64,000 bases of DNA from Streptomyces sp. NBC_00568 (GCF_026341855.1 NZ_JAPENW010000002.1:62001-126000); one strand, 5' to 3'. Positions 16,893 through 25,591 are shown, counted from the stretch's first letter. Numbers and translations are program-made. The notes: generated by a model not told the origin, from the letters alone.

Positions 16893-17429
16893 GGCACCCG
16901 CAGCCGGATCGACGACGCCCTGGAGCTCGCGGCCGCGGTGAACCGCGGCCCGATGGCCCCGGCCGTGGCTGGCGCGTGGGCCGCGGTCGAGTCGCTGCCG
17001 ACGCACCCGGACGACCCCAAAGGGGAGAACGAGCGGTCCGGCAAGGCGGTGGCGGCCGACCGGATGGCGGCCGTCATTGCCTGTTCGTGGCCCCGCGCCG
17101 AACTCACTGCCCTCGCGCATCACCACAAGCCTGGCGTCCAACACAATCTCTACCGGGGCATCGCCGCCTGTGCCACGAATCAGGAACGCGCCCGGCTGAC
17201 AGCCGAGGCGCTGCAGGGGGGCGGTGCGTCAGTTCTGGGCTTCACCGGTGCAGCCACGAAGTACAGCGATGGGCCGGCTGCCCAGCGCATGGCCGACCTT
17301 CGCCTCGGTGGACGCCTGATCCGGGCACGGCTTGCCCGGCGCATGGGTACCGATTCAGCGGTCCGGCCATGCGTTCAGCGTGCGGGCGCTGTCGGCCGCG
17401 CGTATGCGGAGTGGTCGTGCGGTTCGTAA
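16893..17429 (+). pseudogene. Unrecognised coding remnant
   Basis: An open frame reading RIDDALELAAAVNRGPMAPA through VQHNLYRGIAACATNQERAR has natural protein composition but no clear start or ribosome site, and I recognise no family. On the opposite strand, 16545-16800 holds short broken pieces (LERDKTIAKLRRLLLEIKAE-like and LYHENLALKRKLG) that resemble the coiled-coil accessory proteins of recombinase-based elements. I read 16430-17464 as the decayed edge of a mobile element. Confidence 0.3.
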
Positions 17430-17464
17430 GGTGGCCTTCTCGGGGCTTGTCGCGGAGGTCCCTC

Positions 17465-18409
17465 ATGCCCCGAACCATTTGGAGCGGTGCCATCTCGTTT
17501 GGCCTGGTCACCGTACCGATTCATGTGGTGTCCGCCCGAGAGGATCACAGCATCCAGTTCCACCAGGTTCACCTGGAGGACATGGGCCGGGTGCGAAACC
17601 GGAAGATCTGCGAGCTGGAGGATCGCGAGGTCTCGTCCGCGGAGATCGGCAAGGGCTACCAGTGGGGCAAGGACACGATCATCCCGGTCCTCGACGAGGA
17701 GCTGCGGGAGATGCCGCTGCCCACGGCGAAGGCCATCGAGATCGAAGCTTTCGTGCCGCTGGACAGCATTGACCCGATCCAGATCGGCGACGGCTACTAC
17801 CTGGAGCCCGACGGGCAGGTCGCGGCCAAGCCGTACACACTGCTGCGCCAGGCGCTCGAGCGGTCGTCGAAGGTGGCCGTGGCGAAGTACGCGTGGTCTG
17901 GCAGGGAGCGCCTCGGTCTGCTCCGGGTCCGCGACAACGTCATCGTCCTGCACGCGATGCGCTGGGCCGACGAGATCAGAGACCCGTCCGAGCTGCGGCC
18001 GGACGACGTGGAGCTCACCGAAGACGAGATCGCCGAAGCTGAGCACCTGATCGAGCGGCTGACCCGCGACGACCTGGAAGGCGACGATTTCACCGACCGG
18101 TACACGGAAGCGGTGGAGCAGCTGATCGACGCAAAGCGGGAGAATTGCGAACCGCCCACGGCCACTGAGCCGGATGCACCGGGGCAGATCGTCGACCTGA
18201 TGGCCGCGCTGCAGGAGTCCGTGGCCAAGGCCAAGGCCTCTCGCGGTGAGGACGCCACCGTGCACGAGATGCCGAAGAAGAGGGCGGCGGCCAAGAAGAC
18301 GGCCAAGAAGACGGCGAAGAAGACGCCGGCCAAGAAGGCTGCCGCGAAGAAGACCACGACGAAAAAGACGGCCAAGAAGGCGCCGGCCCGGAAACGGCAC
18401 AGCGCCTGA
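17465..18409 (+). CDS. ku: Ku protein (non-homologous end joining)
   Basis: 314 residues from ATG 17465, with GGAGG 6 nt upstream; the frame is open far upstream but nothing there resembles Ku. MPRTIWSGAISFGLVTVPIH is the canonical bacterial Ku start, followed by the beta-barrel bridge region (GYYLEPDGQVAAKPYTLLRQ). The last about 45 residues are an extended Lys/Ala tail (KKTAKKTAKKTPAKKAAAKK) that in actinobacterial Ku proteins enhances DNA binding. Bacterial Ku homodimers ring broken DNA ends and recruit LigD; no ligD is in this window, so it would use one encoded elsewhere. It is probably a second or third Ku copy, as is common in Streptomyces. Confidence 0.93.
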   Translation: MPRTIWSGAISFGLVTVPIHVVSAREDHSIQFHQVHLEDMGRVRNRKICELEDREVSSAEIGKGYQWGKDTIIPVLDEELREMPLPTAKAIEIEAFVPLDSIDPIQIGDGYYLEPDGQVAAKPYTLLRQALERSSKVAVAKYAWSGRERLGLLRVRDNVIVLHAMRWADEIRDPSELRPDDVELTEDEIAEAEHLIERLTRDDLEGDDFTDRYTEAVEQLIDAKRENCEPPTATEPDAPGQIVDLMAALQESVAKAKASRGEDATVHEMPKKRAAAKKTAKKTAKKTPAKKAAAKKTTTKKTAKKAPARKRHSA

Positions 18410-18433
18410 GGCCGGATTCGGGACAGGAAGGGT

Positions 18434-18790
18434 TCAGGCAAGGCGTAGCTGGCCGAGCGGCCTCCCCTGGTCAGCCTGCGTCTCAAGAAGGGTGGCCATC
18501 TCCGCCGTCCTTGCGAAGACGGGGCCCGCCCAGCTTTCCGGGACCGCCACGGGTGCGAGGTGTACCTCGGTGCCGTGCTTGTGCGCGGCGTCGAAGAGGG
18601 CCTGCAGCACGTGCAAGCCCGCTAGGTCGAGCGCGCCCAGACGCACACGCCACGTCTGCGCTGTCGGGTCGTATCCGGCGATGGGGCGGAGTATCTTCAG
18701 CTGCTCGCGCCAGTGCGGGTCGGCGCCGTGCGCGGCCTGGACGGTGGCCTCCAATATCCAGGCAGTCTCAAGGGAGCTCTGCGAAGTCAT
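18434..18790 (-). CDS. Small conserved hypothetical protein
   Basis: 118 residues from ATG 18790, with GGAG one base upstream. There is no signal peptide or membrane segment. The composition is well balanced (AWILEATVQAAHGADPHWRE, then LGALDLAGLHVLQALFDAAH), so it looks truly coding. The sequence is not a family I can name. It lies tail-to-tail with ku (24 bp apart) and in the same direction as the next two minus-strand genes. Confidence 0.55.
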   Translation of the reverse strand: MTSQSSLETAWILEATVQAAHGADPHWREQLKILRPIAGYDPTAQTWRVRLGALDLAGLHVLQALFDAAHKHGTEVHLAPVAVPESWAGPVFARTAEMATLLETQADQGRPLGQLRLA

Positions 18791-18837
18791 GCTCCGACGG
18801 TAGGCGCCGCCACTGACAACGTGGCCGCGCGGATGTG

Positions 18838-19599
18838 TCAGGAACGGGCGTGGAGCAGGGTGATGACGGCGGCGGCGTAGGCGCGGGAGCGGTCCCAGAC
18901 GGCGAAGTAGTCGGTGTGCATCTGTCTGGCCTCTTCGGTACGGGCGGGCGAGATCCGGATGCCGGTGCCGCGTCCGAGGAGAAGGTTGGCGTGGCGGCTC
19001 ATCTCGGGGCCAAGACCGCGGACCGGATCCACCGGCTCGCCTCCCTCAACCGTGCCGTCCGGGTGGTAGGCCTCGTAGAGGCCGGCGCGTCCCCGGTAGC
19101 CCACGCGGCTGGCCTGCAACAGCCGTGCCTGCGCTGCGACTTCCTGTATCAGTGGATCGTCTGGGCTGCCGAGTCGGAGCTCGGGTCCGGGTGTCGGGAT
19201 GGCTCGCCAGATGCCGGCGTACGTCGTGTTGAGGGTGTTCATCCACCACTGGGGCACGTGTCCGCCGGGCAGGATGCGCAGCTGCGGCAGCCGACGGGGC
19301 GGGCGCCTGCCGTCTGCGCGTCGGGCGAGCAGCTTGCGGGCTGAGCGCAGCAGGGCGGCGTCATGTGCCTTGCTCAGGACGACAGCGGCCAGGAGTTCGC
19401 GGTCCGCGGCTTGGTATTCGGGGGTCTGTACGTACGCGCGCTGTTGGCGCCGGTACTCGGCGGGTTCGAGGTCGGCACTGTTCGGGCCCTGGCGCGCCGA
19501 GGCCTTCTTCGCCTCTGTTACACGCCGGTCGGCCGCCTGTGCTTGGCCGAGCTGATGCGCGAGTCGTTCGGTGGCCGTCGGCCATGAGCCCCACACCAC
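18838..19599 (-). CDS. Hypothetical protein with charged helical N-terminus
   Basis: 253 residues from GTG 19599, with GGAGGGGAG about 10 nt upstream. The N-terminal third is Gln/Ala/Arg-rich and probably helical (ERLAHQLGQAQAADRRVTEA). The rest contains GHVPQWWMNTLNTTYAGIWR and YRGRAGLYEAYHPDGTVEGG and no motif I recognise. No signal peptide. It lies downstream of the lexA paralogue on the same strand, 77 bp away, so it could be co-transcribed with it. Confidence 0.55.
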   Translation of the reverse strand: MVWGSWPTATERLAHQLGQAQAADRRVTEAKKASARQGPNSADLEPAEYRRQQRAYVQTPEYQAADRELLAAVVLSKAHDAALLRSARKLLARRADGRRPPRRLPQLRILPGGHVPQWWMNTLNTTYAGIWRAIPTPGPELRLGSPDDPLIQEVAAQARLLQASRVGYRGRAGLYEAYHPDGTVEGGEPVDPVRGLGPEMSRHANLLLGRGTGIRISPARTEEARQMHTDYFAVWDRSRAYAAAVITLLHARS

Positions 19600-19676
19600 T
19601 CGTGATCTCCCCTCCGTCTGGTGCTCGGCGGTGTGCCAGGCTGTTCACAGCCGCCCCGCCCCCGTGGGTCAGGACC

Positions 19677-20348
19677 TTAGAGCAGGCGGAGGACGCCGAC
19701 GACCTTGCCGAGGATCTGAACGTCATCGGCGGGGATCGGTTCGTACGCCGGGTTGCGCGGCATCAGCCAGACCTCGCCGTCCTGCCGGTGCAAGACCTTG
19801 ACCGTGGCCTCGTCGCCCAGAAGGCCGGCCACGATGTCGCCGTGGTCGGCGCTGTCCTGGCGGCGGACGGTCAGGATGTCGCCGTCACAGATCGCCGCGT
19901 CGATCATGCTGTCGCCGGACACGGTCAGGGCGAACAGGTCTCCTTCGCCGACGATCTGGCGGGGCATGGAGTAGACGTCCTCGACCATCTCGTCGGCGAG
20001 CAGCGGGGCGCCGGCGGCGATGCGGCCGACGAGCGGCACCTGGACCGGGTCCGCCTCGCTCCGGCTGCCGAGCTCGGGGGCCCAGGAACGTACCCGGTAG
20101 GCGCGGGGTCGGTGGGGGTCGCGGTAGAGGACGCCCTTGTGTTCCAGAGCCATGAGCTGGTGAGCGACTGAACTCGTCGAGGAGAGTTTCACGGCTGCGC
20201 CGATTTCGCGCATCGATGGCGGGTAGCCCTGCCGGGCCACGGACTCGGTGATGTACCGGACGATGGCGGCCTGGCGAGACGTGAGACCACCCTCGACGGT
20301 CCGTATACCTGGAGGGCGGCCAGCGCATCCTGGCGTGCTGTTCTCCAT
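19677..20348 (-). CDS. lexA: LexA-family repressor (paralogue)
   Basis: 223 residues. ATG 20348 has GGAGG 8 nt upstream; a GTG three codons earlier lies inside that site. The N-terminal winged helix (LTSRQAAIVRYITESVARQG, SMREIGAAVKLSSTSSVAHQ) is LexA-like. The C-terminal S24 peptidase domain has the Ala-Gly cleavage site in GRIAAGAP, the catalytic serine in SGDSMIDA and the catalytic lysine in ATVKVLHR. On RecA-filament formation it should self-cleave. Actinobacteria have a chromosomal LexA, so a second copy near a DnaE/ImuB-like pair suggests element-specific damage control. Candidate targets are the palindrome at 6978-6993 and its own upstream palindrome. Confidence 0.85.
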   Translation of the reverse strand: MENSTPGCAGRPPGIRTVEGGLTSRQAAIVRYITESVARQGYPPSMREIGAAVKLSSTSSVAHQLMALEHKGVLYRDPHRPRAYRVRSWAPELGSRSEADPVQVPLVGRIAAGAPLLADEMVEDVYSMPRQIVGEGDLFALTVSGDSMIDAAICDGDILTVRRQDSADHGDIVAGLLGDEATVKVLHRQDGEVWLMPRNPAYEPIPADDVQILGKVVGVLRLL

Positions 20349-20423
20349 CCCCGGCACCTCCGTGCAAGATCCTCTCGGAACGTGACCTTAACCCGCCATC
20401 TGACGCAAATGGAACGGTGGGTT

Positions 20424-20437
20424 CGGAAATCGTTCCG
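20424..20437. promoter_or_regulatory. Palindrome upstream of lexA paralogue
   Basis: CGGAAATCGTTCCG has 5-bp arms (CGGAA/TTCCG) and a 4-bp spacer, 76 bp upstream of the ATG. It may be an autoregulatory operator. It does not share its arms with the 6978-6993 palindrome. Confidence 0.25.
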
Positions 20438-20484
20438 CGGGTGCGGGGCAGGAGACCCTCTGCCACGGCTGTCGGCACCTGGGA

Positions 20485-20790
20485 CAGGGAGGAGGGCTGG
20501 GCCGTGGGCCAGCCAGCGAGCACGACGGGCTGTTCTGGGGTGCGGCCCTCGGCGACTGCCGTGACCAGGTCGGCGAGGCCGACGGGGTACACCGTTTCTC
20601 GGGTGGATCGGAGTTCGGCCGGGGTCCACCAGCGGTATTCGCGGATGTTGTCGGGCTGCGTGGCGCGGGAGGGGTCCACGTCGGTGCCCGCTACGCGGGC
20701 GAGGAAGTACCGCTCGACCTGGCGGACTTCGCGGCCTAATCGGTACGGGCGGGCGGCGCCACCGGCTCCGTCGGGGTCGCGCCATCAGCC
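20485..20790 (-). pseudogene. Nudix hydrolase C-terminal remnant
   Basis: In one minus-strand frame, RPYRLGREVRQVERYFLARV leads to DNIREYRWWTPAELRSTRET. This matches the C-terminal half of a Nudix (ADP-ribose/8-oxo-dGTP type) hydrolase. The Nudix box that should precede it is absent, and the frame runs on without a proper stop into unrelated sequence. It is non-functional. Confidence 0.5.
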
Positions 20791-21002
20791 GGCGGCATCG
20801 TAGACAGCCCTGACGCTGACCTCGCCGCCCAGGTCCGGCCCGATGAGCGTGACGGTCGCGGTGCTGAGGCGCGATCCAGATTTTTCGGAGTTCGGAAGAC
20901 TGGGGCCTGGAGTTCAACGTCCCGATCGGCGGCGAGAAGCTCCTGCTCTCCGACAAGCTCGACCTCCTCCTGGAGGTCCAGCTCGTACGCACCTGACCCA
21001 CC

Positions 21003-21484
21003 CGCGCGGAAATCCCGTCGGGAGAACCCCCTCGCAGAGCAGGGAGGTCATCCTGGCCGAGGCTGTGCTGGCTCCCGAGGTCGGGCCGAAGTGCGCGCTG
21101 ACGGGCGGGCGGTGGTGGTCGGAGTACGACCAGGTGTGGGTCACTTCCGCGTCGTCGCTCGACGTCGACCACATGGTCCCGCTCGCGGAGGCCTGGGACT
21201 CAGGTGCAGCGCTCTGGACGGCGGCGCGGCGTGAGGCTTACGCCAACGACCAGGGCGCGCCGAACAGCCTGATCGCGGTCTCGGGCAGTTCCAACCGTTC
21301 CAAGGCGGACAAGGACCCGGCGGCCTGGCTGCCCGTGCCGGCGGACCAGTGCAAGTACGCCGCGGACTGGGTGGCGGACAAGCTCCGCTGGCAGCTGACG
21401 GCGGACACCGCCGAGCGAGACGCGCTGACCCGCCTTGCCGAGGCCTGCCCGACCGCCACCGTCACCTACGAACAGGTCCTCTAA
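21003..21484 (+). pseudogene. HNH-family nuclease, 3' fragment
   Basis: The frame reads GNPVGRTPSQSREVILAEAV, then the active-site region LDVDHMVPLAEAWDSGA and SNRSKADKDPAAW, to a natural stop at 21484. This is the C-terminal two thirds of the secreted HNH (DUF1524-like) nuclease family. The signal peptide and N-terminus are missing. Just upstream (20899-20995) is an unrelated fused tail, EKLLLSDKLDLLLEVQLVRT and stop. It shares an exact 24-bp stretch (21128-21151) with the HNH 5' stump at 5245-5268. The catalytic part is intact in sequence, but no start or ribosome site is evident. Confidence 0.6.
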
Positions 21485-21724
21485 CCGGTCCGGCGCCGCC
21501 GCCCCGGCCGGCACCGCCGTCACCCCGGTGAACACGAGAGCCGCTCCCGCGGCCACCACCGCTTCTCGCCAGGGCGGCGTCCGCCTGCTCGACGGGCAGC
21601 AGTTGGGCCATGGGCTCGCGGCTGGAAGAGCTGGGCCTGTGACAGCGACGGACTATGTAGATCGCAACATCCGAAAGTTGAGCTTTCCCTACAAGTAGCC
21701 GTTATAGGTGGCTACCGTCAGACA

Positions 21725-22120
21725 ATGACTTGGTGGCAAGCAGCCCTGTGGGGCTTGGCTGGCGGCGGAGCCGCTTCGCTCGTGTCTCTCTGCGCATCCA
21801 TCATGTCTGGCGGGTACCGCTGGCCGTGGCAGCGTAGGCACGAGGAGCTGGGACCACGACTGTTCGTATTGGGGAGCGGGTTTGTCCTAGGTGCCGTGGT
21901 GGCGGCTGCCGCCCACGATCAGATGAGTGGGCCGTGGCCTGCCTTCATCTTCGGCATCGGTGCCCCCGCCACGATCCGGGGCATCCTCTCCGGTGTAGAG
22001 GTCGGGCTGGCTGGCGGACCGCCAGTCAGCCCGGCGTCGATTGAGGGCGGCCAGGCAGGCGCCGCTCCGCCACTTCCGCGCGCAACTGAGGATGGGGAGA
22101 TCCGTGAAGACGCATCCTGA
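21725..22120 (+). CDS. Small membrane protein
   Basis: 131 residues from ATG 21725. There are probably two or three transmembrane helices: about 5-28 (ALWGLAGGGAASLVSLCASI), about 47-65 (LFVLGSGFVLGAVVAAAAH) and possibly about 72-88. The tail is cytosolic, Pro/Glu-rich and disordered. Its end overlaps the start of the pentapeptide-repeat gene by 17 bp, implying one transcript and coupled translation. Function unknown; an anchor for the pentapeptide protein is a reasonable guess from the coupling. Confidence 0.6.
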   Translation: MTWWQAALWGLAGGGAASLVSLCASIMSGGYRWPWQRRHEELGPRLFVLGSGFVLGAVVAAAAHDQMSGPWPAFIFGIGAPATIRGILSGVEVGLAGGPPVSPASIEGGQAGAAPPLPRATEDGEIREDAS

Positions 22121-23024
22121 CACCCTCCTTGCCCGTGTGGTCCGGGCCGCGCGACCTTCGCGTCCCTGGCTGAGCATTGAGGCATCTGTCTGGTGGACCC
22201 GAGTGCTCTTGGCTGGCGGCGCCCGCCCCCGTCACATGACCGACGCGGTCCTGCTCGAAGGGATCCTGTCCCGCCAGACTCTGACCGGCGCGAACCTGGC
22301 CGGCGCGGACCTGTCCAACGCGGACCTGCGCGGCGCGAACCTGGCCAGCGCGAACCTGACCGACGCGGACCTGCGCGACGCGAACCTGGCCAGCGCGGAC
22401 CTGCGCGACGCGAACCTGACCCACGCGGACCTGTCCAACACGGACCTGACCCGCGCGCGCCTGATCCTCGCGGACCTGACCTATGCGCGCCTGATCTACG
22501 CGGACCTGACCAACGCGTACCTGACCAACGCGGACCTGACCTACGCGATCCTGGCCAACGCGAACCTGACCCACGCGAACCTTGCCGACGCGAACCTGAC
22601 CCACGCGTACCTGGCCAGCGCGGACCTGACCGGCGCGGACCTGGGCGGCGCGATCCTGACCCACACGGACCTGCGCGGTGCGATCCTGACCGGCGCGGAC
22701 CTGGGCGGCGCGGACCTGACCCACACGGACCTGCGTGGCGCGATCCTGACCGGCGCGAACCTGGGCGGCGCGGACCTGCGCGGCTCGAACCTGACCGACG
22801 TGAGCCTGACCGGCGCGGACCTGCGCGGCGCGGACCTGACCGACGTGAGCCTGACCGGCGCGAACCTGGTGGATATCACGTGGTCGGAGTTGACACGTTG
22901 GCCAGATGCCTACGGCGCCGTGATGTTGGAGCGGTCTGTGCCGATCGGGGGCGGACTCTGGCGCGTGCAGGGCTCTGGAAACAGCGGCGCCGATCTGTCA
23001 GTGCCTCCGGTCCCTGTGGGCTGA
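22104..23024 (+). CDS. Pentapeptide-repeat protein
   Basis: 306 residues from GTG 22104 (GGGGAG just upstream; an ATG at 22092 is also in frame). Residues about 58-265 are an uninterrupted run of some 40 A(D/N)Lxx pentapeptides (LTGANLAGADLSNADLRGAN and onward) that should fold as a right-handed quadrilateral beta helix. A short unique C-terminal tail follows. Similar proteins mimic DNA and protect gyrase, or serve as scaffolds in effector systems; nothing here identifies which. It overlaps the upstream membrane-protein gene by 17 bp. Confidence 0.85.
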   Translation: MKTHPDTLLARVVRAARPSRPWLSIEASVWWTRVLLAGGARPRHMTDAVLLEGILSRQTLTGANLAGADLSNADLRGANLASANLTDADLRDANLASADLRDANLTHADLSNTDLTRARLILADLTYARLIYADLTNAYLTNADLTYAILANANLTHANLADANLTHAYLASADLTGADLGGAILTHTDLRGAILTGADLGGADLTHTDLRGAILTGANLGGADLRGSNLTDVSLTGADLRGADLTDVSLTGANLVDITWSELTRWPDAYGAVMLERSVPIGGGLWRVQGSGNSGADLSVPPVPVG

Positions 23025-23062
23025 CCGTCTCGGCCCAAATGCGCTAGCACCCACATAAAACG

Positions 23063-23269
23063 CTAAGAGCGCTGCTGCAGGTGCTGGCGGGCGGCGGCGA
23101 GTAGACGCTCACCGGTCCGTCGGCTCACGTCGTAGCGGTGGGCCACCTGGTCGGCGGTGACGGTCCGGTTTCCCGCCTCGGCGGCGGCCAGTTCGGCGGC
23201 AATGACCGGCACGCGGTCGTCGGCGCGCGGGCTGATGGCGCTCGGCCAGGAACACCCAAGGCCCACCAC
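23063..23269 (-). pseudogene. HTH-type C-terminal fragment of a plasmid/ICE protein
   Basis: The 68-codon frame ends TVTADQVAHRYDVSRRTGER and LLAAARQHL. This is the short C-terminal helix-turn-helix found on many actinobacterial plasmid-transfer proteins (DUF2637/Spd type). The membrane domain that should precede it is missing. The following stretch to 23553 contains nothing I can identify. Confidence 0.4.
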
Positions 23270-23553
23270 GACTGCAACCGGTCAGCGACTCCCGTGTACT
23301 CGAGTGTTAGGCGGCTTGATCAACGAATACAGATATGCGGCGTGAGCTGCAGCGATGGGTTTCCGAACGGCACAGGGCACACCGCTCCACCGGCAGGGCG
23401 AGGGGCAAGCGCCTGCCCGGGAGTAGCCGGCACCCGCTGCTGGTCCACGACCAGCCCAACCAGCCGAGACGGTCCGCTGGATGAACCGGCGGACCACCGC
23501 GAAAGGATCGACGTTAGCGAAACGTTAGCGAAGCGTCAGCAGGGATTGCGAAG

Positions 23554-24653
23554 GTGGTGCGTCAGGAACAGCAGACCGCGAGAACGGAGATTATCGTACA
23601 TGAGCGCAAGGCTCCCGCCAGCGGCTACGTGAAGCACCTGATGGTGTTACTGCTTTCACTCGTGGCTGTGCTCGGCATGACTCAAGTGAGGTCCATCCCG
23701 CTCGCGCATGCCGCCACCAGCAATTACTGGTCGCGGATCACATGGAATACACGGGGCTGGGTAACGGAAGCAGCAGGGAGGCAGAGCGTAATTACCGGGC
23801 CATGGTGAACCAGCTACGGGTGCTCTCTGGTTATAACATCGGCACCGGCCTGATGCGAACCACGGAGCAGACTCAGCGCTACATCGAGATCATGATTGTC
23901 GACAACGGAGACCTGGTCAACAATCATCGCATCTCTCTCTACCTGCGCCTCGACAACCTCTACCTCGATGGTTTCACCATCGTGGGGCAGAACTACAGGT
24001 TCAGCGATGCGCCGGGCTACCTGACGACATGGTTCGCAAACCAGTACCCAGGCGCCGTCCACCTGTTCCGCAACTTGCCCTACTCCTCGCATTATCAGGA
24101 TCTCGCCAATGCCGAGACCCGCGGCAGGCAGGCATTCTCGGGGCCATCATTCTGGACCGCCATCCAGACCATCCAGAGGCTCACCGATCAGAACTGGAAC
24201 AATGCCAGGTCTGAACTCGCCGCCATCATCGGCGCGACCTCCGAAGCGGCCCGATTCGGCTGGATCGAAAACCGGATCGCGAATTCTATCGGATCCGGCG
24301 GAGAAACGGACGACGCCAGCGGCTTCCACAACAACCTGGGCGGTTTCGGAACCGACCTGGAGAACAACTGGGAAGACCTGTCAGAAATCGTCTACAGGCA
24401 GCAGAACGGCAACGGGCGCATCGAGCCCGTGAACATCGACGGCCACCGGTGCAGCAGCATCGAGGGTGTCCTGATCTGCGATGACACCGACTTCCTGAAC
24501 AAAAGCACCAAATCCGCCGGTGTCCAGCGCCAGTACCGGGTACTGCGGGCCGCGCGGAAAACTGCCAGATCGGCACCGACACGCAAGGTCGAGGTCAAGC
24601 TCGGGATCCTCGTCGAAGCCGGAACCGGCAGCTTTGCAAAGAGCAATAGCTGA
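23554..24653 (+). pseudogene. Secreted ribosome-inactivating protein (frameshifted)
   Basis: The 5' frame (GTG 23554, internal ATG 23641) encodes a Sec signal peptide (MVLLLSLVAVLGM to AHAATS) and the first mature strand SNYWSRITWN. The frame then shifts near 23750-23757, and the body continues in another frame to 24653. That body has the RIP (rRNA N-glycosidase, PF00161) hallmarks: ISLYLRLDNLYLDGFTIVGQ around the first active tyrosine, LPYSSHYQDLANAETR around the second, and the catalytic IIGATSEAARFGW (Glu codon 24243, Arg codon 24252). Such enzymes remove the sarcin-ricin-loop adenine from large rRNA. Two cysteines flank SSIEGVLI near the C-terminus. No slippery heptamer is visible, so I call a mutation or sequencing error. 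The ricin-type lectin gene follows 189 bp downstream. GC content is visibly lower than in its neighbours. Confidence 0.75.
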
Positions 24654-24842
24654 CGAACCGCTTCCATGCCTTGCTCCAACCTCAAACGGAATCAGACATT
24701 CACCTTTTGAGCTGCCTATTCTTCTGCCATACTCACCGTCGCTCCAGCCACTTGGGGCACTGCCCACCCATACGCAACCACCACCCAAACCCCTCCATGC
24801 GAATCATTCACGTTGGATCTCGAAGGAAGCTGAAATCATCCA

Positions 24843-25337
24843 ATGAAATTAAAAGCCATCCTCTCCATGATATGGGCTGTCGCGTGTGCTTTCGTATTCA
24901 TGACACCGACCAATGCTGCAGCAGCAGCCGGCCAGCCGGTCGTGCTGCAATTCAGAAACGCGGCTACGGGATATTGCCTGGACAGCGACACGGGCGGATC
25001 TGTTTACGCGAAGAGTTGTGGTTCAAACAACTCGTTTCAGAAATGGAACACGTACCGCGACGGCAATCGGATGATGGTCCAAAATGTGGCGACCGGACGA
25101 TGCCTCACCGGCAAGAGTCAGAGCGCTTGGACCCCGGTCACAGAACCATGCGACGGGCTGAAGTCCGAACAGTACTGGGAGGACTGGGACTCTGCTGCAA
25201 CGAAGGTCCTCCTGGTCAACAACAGGTATAAGTACTCAGTCATCAACGGCAGTTGCTGCGACGGCAACGGGGCTGAAATCGTGAGCCTTAGTACTCACCC
25301 GTTGGTGGGAGAACCGTCGCATACCTGGCTGCTGTGA
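24843..25337 (+). CDS. Secreted ricin-type beta-trefoil lectin
   Basis: 164 residues from ATG 24843. The first about 25 residues are a Sec signal peptide (MKLKAILSMIWAVACAFVFM to TNAAAA). The mature part is a single ricin-B/CBM13 domain with the repeat signatures FRNAATGYCLDSD, the QxW-like SFQKWN, and NVATGRCLTG. The third subdomain is degenerate (SVINGSCCDG, HTWLL). It should bind sugars outside the cell. It lies directly downstream of the RIP gene and shares its lower GC and AAT/AAA-richer codon use, so the two probably arrived together. A ricin-like division of labour (A-chain enzyme, B-chain binding) is inferred. A terminator hairpin follows. Confidence 0.8.
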   Translation: MKLKAILSMIWAVACAFVFMTPTNAAAAAGQPVVLQFRNAATGYCLDSDTGGSVYAKSCGSNNSFQKWNTYRDGNRMMVQNVATGRCLTGKSQSAWTPVTEPCDGLKSEQYWEDWDSAATKVLLVNNRYKYSVINGSCCDGNGAEIVSLSTHPLVGEPSHTWLL

Positions 25338-25340
25338 TTC

Positions 25341-25359
25341 ACCCCCGGTAACAGGGGGT
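25341..25359 (+). terminator. Rho-independent-like hairpin after lectin gene
   Basis: ACCCCC and GGGGGT arms of 6 bp around GGTAACA, 3 bp after the lectin stop. It has no T-run, as is common in Streptomyces. Confidence 0.6.
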
Positions 25360-25405
25360 CAGGGAACAAGGTCACCCTTGTGAAACCGGCAGCGGGCTGC
25401 TCGTC

Positions 25406-25570
25406 TCAGCGATCAGCCTCACCTCCAGCCCCGCCCCCGGCGTCGTGCGCCGCCGTGCTGAGAGGGCGTCCGCCCCAGCGGATGCCTTTCTCGCTGCGGA
25501 TGCGGGCGCGTTCCTTGCGTTCGGCGGCGAGGACATCGCGGTGGCGGGCGTTGGCGTTACGCCAGCGCAG
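25406..25570 (-). pseudogene. IS630 transposase, 3' part (split by IS110)
   Basis: The minus-strand frame LRWRNANARHRDVLAAERKE to GIRWGGRPL and stop at 25406 is the C-terminus of the Streptomyces IS630-type transposase whose upstream part lies at 27299-27615. Joining base 25570 to 27301 restores HAYLRWRNANA, so the gap is exactly the IS110 insertion. Confidence 0.8.
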
Positions 25571-25591
25571 ACACCTCACGTTGCTATGCCG

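Noticed and set aside
16541..17464. N-terminal extension of Ku
   Set aside because: The frame is open, but the sequence has no Ku similarity, and ATG 17465 has GGAGG at ideal distance with the canonical Ku start.
22193..23047. Second overlapping frame through the pentapeptide gene (RRGPARRE repeats)
   Set aside because: A by-product of the 15-bp DNA periodicity. Only the A(D/N)Lxx frame has a ribosome site and a foldable repeat.
23742..23760. Programmed ribosomal frameshift in the RIP gene
   Set aside because: No slippery heptamer or following stem-loop is evident, and the first frame carries on for several codons. A mutation or sequencing error is simpler.
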